DNA of 64,000 nucleotides, from assembly GCA_032622095.1 (NCBI GenBank), contig CP136062.1, positions 13,729,710 through 13,793,709 of the forward strand, read 5' to 3'. The position numbers were made by a program, and so were the translations under genes. The stretch is from Siphonodentalium dalli. Taxonomy: Eukaryota > Mollusca > Scaphopoda > Gadilida > Siphonodentaliidae. Shown here piece by piece: positions 37,457 to 46,176 of the stretch. Below the pieces are notes generated by a model. That model searched no databases. It saw only the letters and a program-made list of their open reading frames with translations, and was not told the DNA's origin. The stretch's first letter is position 1; each line of letters starts with the position of its first letter.

Positions 37457-38099
37457 TCTCCTATATATTTTGAAGACCTCTGTCTGTATGTTTGTTTGTC
37501 TGTCTGTCTGTCTGTCATTTATACAAATCTACGATTCTCGACCGATCGGGACGAAACTTGGTACGTGTGTGTAGTTTGACCAGGCGGTGAACGTTGTCGT
37601 ATTGGCGAGCCCGTGCGGCGCCCGCTTCGCGCATGCGCAGACGAGATCTCGGCAACGGGTGGAGCTATCGACTTGAAATTTGGTATGTGAATGTGTCTTG
37701 CCCCGGATACGAATTTTATCGGGTCGCCGAGCCCGTGCGACGCCAGCTTCGCGCATGCGCAGACCAGATCTCGGAAACGGGTGGAGCTATCGACTTGAAA
37801 TTTGGTTTTTGAATAGCCCGGACAACGTCGGGCTCATCGACGAGATCTCGGAAACGGGTGGAGCTATCGACTTGAAATTTGGTATGAGAATGTATCTTGG
37901 CCCGGATACGAATTTTATCGGATCGCCGAGCCCGTGCGACGCCAGCTTCGCGCATGCGCAGACCAGATCTCGGAAACGGGTAGGGCTATCGACTTGATAT
38001 TTGGTTTTTGAATAGCCCGGACAACGTCGGGCTGGGTAGAGCTATCGACTTGAAATTTGGTTTTTGAATAGCCCGGACAACGTCGGGCTCATCGGCTAG
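37457..38099 (+). mobile_element. Helitron-like unit 2 (family 1)
   Basis: Follows unit 1 with no spacer. Starts TCTCCTATATATTTTG and ends CTAG at 38096-38099. It contains three copies of the terminal hairpin 'agcccggacaacgtcgggct' (about 37816, 38015 and 38069). Only the last is followed by the CTAG end, so the unit looks like a recombined or stacked form. gcgcatgcgc occurs at 37629, 37751 and 37950. Confidence 0.8.
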
Positions 38100-38503
38100 T
38101 CTCTCTTATATATTTTGATACAATCTATCTGTTTGTCTGTCTGTCATTTATACAAATCTACGATTCTCCACCGATCGAGACCAAACTTCCTATCTAGGGG
38201 TAAAATCCCACGGACACTGTCGTTGTCGTATTGGCGACCCCGTGCGACGCCCGTGCAGCGCATGCACAGACGAGATCTCAGAAACGGATGGAGCTATCGA
38301 CTTGAATTTTGCTATGTGAATGTATCTTGCCCAGGATACGAATTTTATCGGGTCGCCGAGCCCGTGCGACGCCAGTTTGGCGCATGCGCAGACCAGATCT
38401 CGGAAACGGGTGGAGCTATCGACTTGACATTTGGTTTTTGAATAGCTATCGACTTGAAATTTGGTTTTTGAATAGCCCGGACAACGTCGGGCTCATCGGC
38501 TAG
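38100..38503 (+). mobile_element. Helitron-like unit 3 (family 1)
   Basis: Starts TCTCTCTTATATATTTTGATA and ends hairpin-catcgg-CTAG (38500-38503). Short form with two submonomers. The first palindrome is mutated (gcgcatgcac, 38258); the second is intact (38380). Confidence 0.8.
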
Positions 38504-38887
38504 TCTCATATATATTTTGAAGACCTCTGTATGTTTGGTTGTCTGTATGTTTGTTTGTCATCTATACAAATCTACGATTCTCGACCGATCGGGTCGAAAC
38601 TTGGTACGTGTGTGTAGTTTGACCAGGCGGTGGTCGTTGTCGTATTGGCGAGCCCGTGCGACGCCCGTGCAGCGCATGCGCAGACGAGATCTCGGAAACG
38701 GGTGGAGCTATCGACTTGAAATTTGGTATGTGAATGTACCTTGCCCCGGATACGAATTTTATCTGGTCACCGAGCCCGTGCGACGCCAGCTTCGCGCATG
38801 CGCAGACCAGATCTCGGAAACGGGTGGAGCTATCGACTTGAAATTTGGTTTTTGAATAGCCCGGACAACGTTGGGCTCATCGGCTAG
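38504..38887 (+). mobile_element. Helitron-like unit 4 (family 1)
   Basis: Starts TCTCATATATATTTTGAAGA and ends CTAG at 38884-38887 after a hairpin with one change (acaacgttgggct). Two submonomers with gcgcatgcgc at 38672 and 38794. Confidence 0.8.
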
Positions 38888-39489
38888 TCTATTATATATT
38901 TTGGAAGATCTGTTTGTGTGTCTGTGTGTTCGCGATGAACTCGAAAACGGCCGAGCCGATTTCGATGAAACTTGGTACGTGGGGGTATTTTCGGCCGGCG
39001 GGTGGCATGGGCCTATTAATTTGTCCGTGCGACGTGACCTTGACCTTGAAATCGGATCATTTCAAGGTCAAACGCCCGAATATCAGGAGATTTCGATGAA
39101 ACTTGGTATGTGGGGGTACTTTCTTATGGCGAGTCTCATAAGCATATTCATTTGCCCGTGCGACGTGACCTTGACCTTGAAATCGGGTAACTTCAAGGTC
39201 AAATCACCAATTTTGATGGGATTTTGACGAAATTTGATACGTGGGGTTACTTTCGTCCACTGATTGTTTTGGACGGGTCCAATCGTGACCCCGACCAGAC
39301 CTTGACCTTCAAAATGATCAATTCAAGGTCAAATCGGGTAAAACCGGATGGATTTCGACGGGCACGTTTGTCGGGTACTTTTGTCCGGGCTGTGTTTTTG
39401 GACTGGTCAAATCGTGACCCCACTTGACCTTGACCTTCAAAATGGACAATTCAAGGTCAAAGCCCGGACGAAGACGGGTCACCTTCTAG
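38888..39489 (+). mobile_element. Helitron-like unit 5 (family 2), complete
   Basis: Starts TCTATTATATATTTTGGAAGA directly after unit 4 and ends 'agcccggacgaagacggg', 'tcacctt', CTAG (39486-39489), then T. The body differs from family 1: four pairs of inverted 'tgaccttgacctt...' / '...caaggtcaa' motifs following 'gatttcgatgaaacttggta'-type words. Its ends are recognisably related to family 1, which suggests shared replication machinery. The 60-118 codon frames it contains are spurious. Confidence 0.8.
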
Positions 39490-39612
39490 TAATATATATA
39501 AATAGTCCCCCAGGTCATATATATAAATAGTCCCCCAGGTCATATATTTAGTCCCCAAGTCATATATTTAGTCCCCCAGGTCATATATTTAGTCCCCCAA
39601 GTCATATATTTA
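39490..39612. repeat. 'agtcccccaggtcatatat' short tandem repeat
   Basis: Five to six copies of 21-29 bases with core 'agtcccccaggtcatata'. The same phrase occurs next to R1 at 15270-15315 and 18750. Confidence 0.9.
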
Positions 39613-39763
39613 AACAAAACTAAGCTCAATTATGCCATTTTTATTCATATAAACATATATCATTGTCCTTCATAAATAAAAGAGAGAAAATATTGTTCAG
39701 CTTGGTTCATCGTACCGTCAAAATCGGGGTTTCTGTTTTAACTTCAAGTAAACACCTAACAAA
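39613..39763. other. unassigned AT-rich spacer
   Basis: Nothing identifiable between two short tandem repeats. Confidence 0.4.
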
Positions 39764-40074
39764 TAAGTAAGTTACCCCCTGACATATTGTAAGTTACCCC
39801 CTGACATATTGTAAGTTACCCCCTGACATATTGTGAGTTACCCGCTGACATATTGTAAGTTACCCCCTGACATATTGTAAGTTACCCCCTGACATATTGT
39901 AAGTCCCCCCTGACATATTGTAAGTTATCCCCTGGCATATTGAAAGTTACCCCTGACATATTGTAAGTTACCCTCTGACATATTGTAAGTTACCCCTGAC
40001 ATATTGTAAGTTACCCCCAGACATATTGTAAGTTACCCCCTGACATATTGTAAGTTACCCCCTGACATATTGTA
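39764..40074. repeat. 22-bp tandem repeat (GTTACCCCCTGACATATT core)
   Basis: About 14 copies of a 22-bp unit with core 'gttaccccctgacatatt', with occasional one-base losses in the C run. Confidence 0.95.
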
Positions 40075-40182
40075 GTTGACAGTGGTTAGCGTTATAATTT
40101 GGCAATTAATATAATATATTGCCTCACATATATCAGAGAATACATAGGCCTAACTAACAATATTTACCTTCACCTTGTAAAT

Positions 40183-40246
40183 CAGTGCATTCTCTTATAT
40201 GCGAGGCTCCCTTTTGGGAGACTCACATATATAAGAGAATGCACTG
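40183..40246. repeat. 65-bp hairpin element HP, copy 1
   Basis: Inverted repeat 'cagtgcattctcttatat' facing 'atataagagaatgcactg' with an inner 'ctccc...gggag' stem. A related half-copy lies upstream at 40120-40180. It is followed within 15 bases by a single 37-bp satellite unit. Confidence 0.9.
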
Positions 40247-40258
40247 AAACAGGATATA

Positions 40259-40297
40259 TAATGCTGCACCAGCGCAGATCACATCATGAAAGGGTTA
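40259..40297 (+). repeat. solitary 37-bp satellite unit
   Basis: 'taatgctgcaccagcgcag' then 'atcacatcatgaaagggtt' matches the subtelomeric satellite unit but stands alone, next to hairpin HP. Confidence 0.9.
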
Positions 40298-40892
40298 AGT
40301 ATTCAGTAAAGAAAGGGTTCTCCTGTTTAAACTGCTTATGCAAATGTAATCCATACACCCTGCCCACATCCCTATGTTTTACGTAACTATATAAATGATG
40401 ATTTGAATGCGATGTAAAAAATCAAGTTTAGAGACATATATATGTGGTGACAATCGATTATAGTATGACAACGACCATTTGAAAACAAATTTCCCATCAG
40501 TTTGTGCTTCCCACATGAATACATAGACATGAGCGTTAATATATAAACATGAGCATTAATATATAAACATCAGCGTTAATACATAAACATGAGCATTAAT
40601 GACATGACAATGATGAACAAATTAACCCTTTCCATACGGAAGGATTCTCCCATCGAGTTATAAAAGTATACATTGGAATAGTCTAATATTCATTTGGAGG
40701 GGTGTTCAAGATAAATTACCAGACGAAAAGATAATACAAGTGCTGAAGGGATCATATTCATTGATGGGAAATGTTTAGATTATAATTTCAACAAACAACC
40801 TATTTATTGAACTTATTATCTGGACATTTCCTAAGGGATAACTACTGGTCAATGAGTATTTAGTACAGAAAGGGTTAAACTTAATAGTAAGT

Positions 40893-40933
40893 TTAACCCT
40901 TTCATGACGAGATATCTGCTGGTGCAGCATTAA
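40893..40933 (-). repeat. solitary 37-bp satellite unit, reversed
   Basis: Reverse complement reads 'taatgctgcaccagcagata' then 'tctcgtcatgaaagggtt', the subtelomeric unit with a four-base addition. It precedes hairpin HP by about ten bases. Confidence 0.88.
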
Positions 40934-40943
40934 AGATACTGTG

Positions 40944-41010
40944 CCAGTGCATTCTCTTATATATGTGATTCTCCCATAGGGAGTCCTGCATATATAAGAG
41001 AATGCACTGG
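40944..41010. repeat. 65-bp hairpin element HP, copy 2
   Basis: 'ccagtgcattctcttatat' facing 'atataagagaatgcactgg' around 'ctcccatagggag'. Confidence 0.92.
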
Positions 41011-41454
41011 CTTACCAGGTCAAGGTAAATAGCGTTAGGTCAATCTATTCTCCTCACCATTTGGGAACTTCAATATTGAGTAGTGTTGAAACAATTATCC
41101 GACTAATCAACGTCGACGCGATTATTATATTAGTTGACCCCGCGATCTGCTAGTCGGTTAATCGGGGAAAATACTATCTATGTGCTATCATGACAGCAGT
41201 GCCATTGCACGGCCATAGTATCACGTAAACTGTAACAGTTAACACATATTAATTACATATTATTATAATGTGGGACAGTATTATCCAGTAGTCAGTCAGC
41301 TATGTTCTGTTTCCAAACGAAGTCATTGCATGATAACATAGCAACAGACTATCGTTTTTCTATGATTGGTCTAAGATGACAATTTGACATCGTGATACTA
41401 TAAATCTGCCATGGTAACACATAATAATGATAATAGTGATATGATCTGGTGAGT

Positions 41455-43346
41455 TATGATAAAACCTGAGAACAAATACGTCTCCACTCAATGCCTATTT
41501 ATATGACTCCCAGAAGTTATTCCTCGGCAAATATATAACGGGGCTGTTACAATCGAATAGTGCATGCAATACTTCATTGTCATATCTTGAGGAGCACATA
41601 CAGCACTGAAGGTTATTAACATATGTTGTCTTGTTCAGAAGAAGCCCTAGATGGCGCATATCGACCTTAGTGTGTGTATTTTGTTTTGAGAATGTCCCAG
41701 ATCTTCCATGTTGATAGTGGGTGTTTGTGAACATCAGAAAATGTTAACAGGTTTTTGTCCATGCTAACTTCAAACGACCATTCGCGTGCGTAGTAACTTT
41801 CCTCGCGAGTTTTAACCATGCGCTTCCACTCAATCATATTTGGGAAAAACCATTATCCAGGAAGTCGAAAAGAAAGTCAGATAGTTCATACTGTTCCAAA
41901 ATTTTGAGAATGTCCGGAGCGAACCCAGAAACACGTTGTTTGAATAGCCTCAGCTGATACAGTTTTTGGATAAACATTTGCAATGGAACCTGATGTTCCA
42001 GTGGCAAGTGAAGAATAGTTTCGAGAAAGTTCAATTTATTGATGTGAAGTTCACGTTCGATTGGAAGCAGACCCAACAATCTAACTGCGAGTTTGGTACG
42101 TGTTCGAGTAGGGAGTCCTTCCATATGCTTTATACATGTTCGGAATGCTTGTTCCATTATTAATATATCCACCTTGCTCGGGGAGCACAATAATTCACAT
42201 CCATACAGGGCCTTAGGTAGGATGACACATGTGAGAATTTTTGTAAGTGTAGTTGGAGAAAACGATCTAAGGATGACTCGACCTGAAATTCCAAAGTAAG
42301 TGTTTCGCATTCTCTGTGCTATCTGTTCGGCTCGATGTGTGCTATTTGAAGATTGGAATTGCATGCTACCAAGATGGGTGCGTTTTGTAGTTTCGGTTAG
42401 TTGACTCTCTCATGTACTCCACGATCTGTTTATATTATTAGGCTGTCCAGCCGGCTCATTGAATACGACAATGACACTTTTTGTTATTGAGAAATTAAAT
42501 CTCCACCGTATACTGTAATTGAAACAACTTGTGAGTAGTTCGTCGAGGCCTGTTTTAGTGTGTGAAATTAGGGTTATGTCGTCGGCCGTAGTGGGTGCTG
42601 TACATTTGGTAGATCCTATGGAGAACCCTCTCTCATTCTCCCTCAGAATATTCAATAGCTCGTCAATGTATACCAAGTAGAAAAACCGTGACGTCACTGC
42701 CCCTTATCTTGTTCCTTGGTCAACCTTGAACGATTCCGACATACTAGCATTACACAAAACATGACTGAAGTAGTCCTCGTACGTGTTACGGATTAGCCTC
42801 AAAATTGTCCCACGGAAACCGAGTGTATGTAGTTTTACAAGGAGAACTGTGTGCCACACTCGGTCGAAGGCTTTTTGCGAATCCAGGAAGCACACGTACG
42901 CCTTCGAGCCAGCGTCTCGGGTGTAGGTCACAGCTTCTTGAAGCACAAAATATGTCATGTTGCACCCGATGCCTTTTTGAAATCCATGTTGCAGGATGTT
43001 TGGGAACTTCAACAAGATCGAGTTTCTGAGAAATCTGTCCATGAGCGTGTGATCGAAAACTTTGTACAGTACTGGTAAAAGAGTTATTGCACGATAACTG
43101 TCAGGTACATTTCGTGGTTTGGTTTTCTCCTTCGTAGAGCGGAATGATGATGCCGGTTTTCATGTATACAGGAATAAATTCGAATTTCAACATTAAGTTG
43201 TAGAAGGAGCACAATAATGTTATAATAGAGTTTGGAGCATTTAAAATGTGTTCTGCAACTATTTGGTCTCTGTTCTTCTTAATGCGCTTTAATGCGGAAC
43301 GCAGGTCCAGTTGAGTGATTTGCTTATGCAAAGGTAATTCATACAC
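41455..43346 (-). pseudogene. LINE reverse transcriptase fragment, broken
   Basis: Minus-strand non-LTR retrotransposon RT. From the N-side: 'LRSALKRIKKNRDQIVAEHIL' (43300 region), 'GIIIPLYEG', then after a frameshift 'HGFQKGIGC' and motif A 'FLDSQKAFDRVWH' (aspartate intact). 'GTR*GAVTS' carries a TAA at about 42702 where the family has Q. Motif C is 'TADDITLIS', with T for the usual Y. A second in-frame stop lies at about 42408, followed by the thumb region 'YFGISGRVILRSFSP'. After further frameshifts comes a C-terminal Cys/His cluster 'CCMCSS...HALFDC...FW' (41495-41600). Endonuclease and the 3' end are absent. The fragment fits exactly between the two A repeats. It is not functional; clade (Jockey/I-like) uncertain. 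Confidence 0.9.
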
Positions 43347-43878
43347 CCTGCCCCGATCCCTATGTTTTACGTAACTATATAAATGATGATTTGAATGCGA
43401 TGTAAAAAATCAAGTTTACAGACATATGTATGTGGTGACAATTGGTTATAGTATGACGACCATTTGAAAACAAATTTCCCATCAGTTTGTGTTTCCCACA
43501 TGAATAAATAGACATGAGCATTAATATATAAACATGAGTATTAATACATAAACATGAGCTTTAATACATAAACATGAGCATTAATGAGATGACAATGGTG
43601 AACAAATTAACCCTTTCCATACGGAATGGATTCTCCCATTCAATTATAAAAGTATACATTGGAATAGTCTAATATTCATTTGGAGGGGTGTTCAAGATAA
43701 ATTACCAGACGAAAAGATAATACAAGTGCTAAAGGAATCATATTCATTGATAGGAAATGTTTAGATAATAATTTCAACAAACAACCTATTTATTGAACTT
43801 ATTATCTGGACATTTCCTAAAGGATAACTACTCGTCAATGAGTATTTAGTACAGAAAGGGTTAAACTTAATAGTAAGT

Positions 43879-43919
43879 TTAACCCTTTCATGACGGGATA
43901 TCTGCCGGTGCAGCATTAA
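43879..43919 (-). repeat. solitary 37-bp satellite unit, reversed
   Basis: Same as 40893-40933 with two changes ('gacgggatatctgccgg'). Confidence 0.86.
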
Positions 43920-43929
43920 AGATCATGTG

Positions 43930-43996
43930 CCAGTGCATTCTCGTATACGTGTGACTCTCCCATAGGGAGTCCTGCATATATAAGAGAATGCAATGG
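43930..43996. repeat. 65-bp hairpin element HP, copy 3
   Basis: Hairpin homologous to 40944-41010, with mutations in both arms. Confidence 0.88.
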
Positions 43997-44444
43997 CTTA
44001 CCAGATCAAGATAAATAGCGTTAGGTCAATGTATTCTCCTCTCCATTAATTTGGGAACTTTAATATTGAGTAGTGTTGAAACAATAATTCGACTAATCAA
44101 CGTCGACGCGATTATTATATTAGTTGACCCCGCAATCTGCTAGTCGGTTAATCTGGAAAAACACTACCTATGTGCTATCATGACAGCAGTGCCATTGCAC
44201 GGCCATAGTATCACGTAAACTGTAACAGTTAACACATATTAATTACATATTATTATAATGTGGGACAGTATTATCCAGTAGTCAGTCAGCTATGTTCTGT
44301 TTCCAAACGAAGTCATTGCATGATAACATAGCAACAGACTATCGTTTTTCTATGATTGGTCTAAAATGACAATTTGACATCATGTTACTATAAATATGTC
44401 ATGATAACACATAATAATGATAATAGTGATATGATCTGGTGAGT

Positions 44445-44750
44445 CATTATACAACTTCAGTACAAAAATTATTAAAATATTTTTGGAACACATTTTAATG
44501 AAAGACATTTTCGTCTTCAAAATGGAAGATATAGCAGCATTAGTAACAGGTGAAAAAACTGGAACATACATTAATGTAAAATGCCTGCTGATTAGATAAG
44601 CAAGCACTAACAATCCTGATCATTGGATCTACAATAACAGACCAGCTGATTGGACAATATTAACAGTAATGGAATGATTAATCAAATAATAATTACAGAT
44701 CTATAACTAAGAGATAACCCTCTTGTGGTTCCCAGATTGGATACAATTCT
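44445..44750. other. unassigned AT-rich sequence
   Basis: No gene seen; one 77-codon minus frame (44380-44613), half of it in repeat A, resembles no family. Confidence 0.4.
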
Positions 44751-45025
44751 GTAACAAGGATTTCGATTTGATTTGATAAAGGTAAAACAATCTTTATTAT
44801 TATTTATTGTAACAAGGCTTATGATTGGATTGAAGTTTGTAACAATTTGGCTTATGATTGGATAACACTATGCAACAATTTAAGCCTTAGGATTGGATAT
44901 AACTCTGTAACAAGCCTTATTGGATCAAACAATGCAACAAGATTTATGATTGGATATAACTCTGTAACAAGCATTTTAGTTGGATACACCTCCGTAACAA
45001 GACTTATGATTGGATGAAAGTCTCT
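44751..45025. repeat. degenerate 'taacaag..ttatgattggat' repeat
   Basis: Seven or eight loosely spaced copies of 'ctgtaacaag' + 'cttatgattggat', 35-50 bp apart. Each includes an inverted CCAAT (attgg). Confidence 0.75.
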
Positions 45026-45559
45026 TGTGATTCTCAGAACAAGCTAGAATCACGTCGCTGAGATCAAGTTGCTCTCTTCTGAGCCACTCTTTGTTTCATT
45101 GTATAACGGATCTGTTCCAGAGACATGACTCATCGTATCATATATAACAGGTCTGTTTGTCTCATTTATATAATGGATCTTCTTCCAAAATGACCTGAGG
45201 TCTCTTTATTGCAAACTGAAAGCAACAAACACAATCAACTTTTAGTGAACGTTCTGACGACGTGATTCAATCGTAAGTGGAGGAATTGGGCCCAACGAAA
45301 TCGTGGATAGTTTGCTTACACTATTGCGATCTTGTCACATATGAGGATATAGTGAGTTATCTAAAAATGTTATGCACACACAATAACCGTAAACTCAAAC
45401 TTCAATCTTAAATAATATCTTATTGGGCATCTGTCTTATCTGAATGCATGTCAGCTGTATTAATCTTTCCTCTTCTCATCATAAGTGTGTATACATAAGT
45501 AGGTAGATATTTGCCTTCTCAAGACAAATGCTTTGTATCCATTCTGTTATCCGTCCTTA
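45026..45559. other. unassigned sequence
   Basis: Contains a weak duplication ('cattgtataacggatctgttcca' at about 45098 and 'catttatataatggatcttcttcca' at about 45164). Otherwise nothing recognised. Confidence 0.4.
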
Positions 45560-45717
45560 AACTGCTTTATTATCATTTCTTATAATATCATATAATAATA
45601 TTATGCATGTTATTTTTCCATTTGCGTTCATCTGCGTATAGTTGTTTGATTATGCACTACATTTTACCCCTCGGGGTCCTTTATGGTATTAAATTCTATT
45701 CAATTATATTCTAAATT
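45560..45717 (+). mobile_element. possible LINE 3' end remnant
   Basis: 'acccctcggggtcctttatggtattaa' then 'attctattcaattatattc' resembles the 3' untranslated end of invertebrate LINEs (a CCCC/GGGG hairpin followed by short A/T-rich terminal repeats). No coding remains attached, so this is a guess from layout. Confidence 0.35.
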
Positions 45718-45815
45718 AAAAAATATATTTAGCGAATGGTTGTCAGAGGGATTAATTAGAACCTAATAAACCAAAACAGGTTACCAAGCCTGCAATTAGC
45801 GTGTCTGTCATTTGT

Positions 45816-46176
45816 AGAATGAGGTCCCCCGAGGGTGAATTTAGTGATGCTATCCCGCACAGTGGGCTAGCATCACTAAATGCACCTTCTGGGGGCCTCA
45901 TTCTGTTAAGGCCCTTAACTGCTATGGCAGATCTAGGATCAGATTGAAGTTCCCCAGTTGAAGTTGGTAATGTTCACCAATTGGGCACCTCAATTATGAA
46001 TTTTATCTTCTGCAAATTAGGGGATATAGAAACTTCCTAGAAGGGAAATGTAACTAAAACAATGGGTAAACATCATCAACTTCAACTGGGGAACTTCAAT
46101 CTGATCCTAGATCTACCATAGCAGTTGATGGCCTTAGCATAATGAGGTTCCCAGAGGGTGAATTTGGTACTGCCAG
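45816..46176. mobile_element. hairpin/foldback element FB, copy 1
   Basis: Starts with an 89-bp hairpin (45816-45904: 'agaatgaggtccccc' facing 'gggggcctcattct'). Next is an inverted repeat of about 60 bp (45907-45972 versus 46078-46140, containing 'agatctaggatcagattgaa'), enclosing 'ttgggcacctcaattatgaa'. It ends with a further half-hairpin (46140-46176). LINE coding begins directly after it. No protein is encoded. Confidence 0.85.

Larger units (their letters stand above)
37119..38803. promoter_or_regulatory. ten NRF1-like palindromes in the Helitron-like units
   Basis: gcgcatgcgc, the core of the NRF1/EWG consensus, starts at 37119, 37241, 37363, 37629, 37751, 37950, 38380, 38672 and 38794, with one mutated copy (gcgcatgcac) at 38258. 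They are spaced by 122 bp within units. The motif match is directly visible; binding is only inferred, and the sites may simply be part of the repeat. Confidence 0.5.
40335..41454. repeat. 1.12-kb direct repeat A, left copy
   Basis: Near-identical to 43320-44444 from 'gcttatgcaaa' to 'gatctggtgagt', with scattered substitutions. It contains a palindrome 'agggttaaac'...'gtttaaccct' (40871-40900), a reversed 37-bp satellite unit (40893-40933) and hairpin HP copy 2 (40944-41010). It has no coding capacity. The right edge abuts the minus-strand reverse transcriptase fragment. Confidence 0.95.
43320..44444. repeat. 1.12-kb direct repeat A, right copy
   Basis: Second copy of 40335-41454. Its first bases overlap the start of the RT fragment's open frame, so the frame's first seven or eight codons are repeat sequence rather than RT. 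Hairpin HP copy 3 (43930-43996) and a reversed 37-bp unit (43879-43919) lie inside, more diverged than in the left copy (for example 'tcgtatacgtgtg'). Confidence 0.95.

Noticed and set aside
36904-39530. Frames of 60-154 codons across the Helitron-like units
   Set aside because: Several overlapping frames on both strands follow the 122-bp repeat; no Rep or helicase motif.
41455-43346. Reading A-RT-A as an ordinary LTR retrotransposon
   Set aside because: The RT motifs and C-terminal Cys/His cluster are LINE-type; no protease, integrase, primer-binding site or TG...CA ends are visible.
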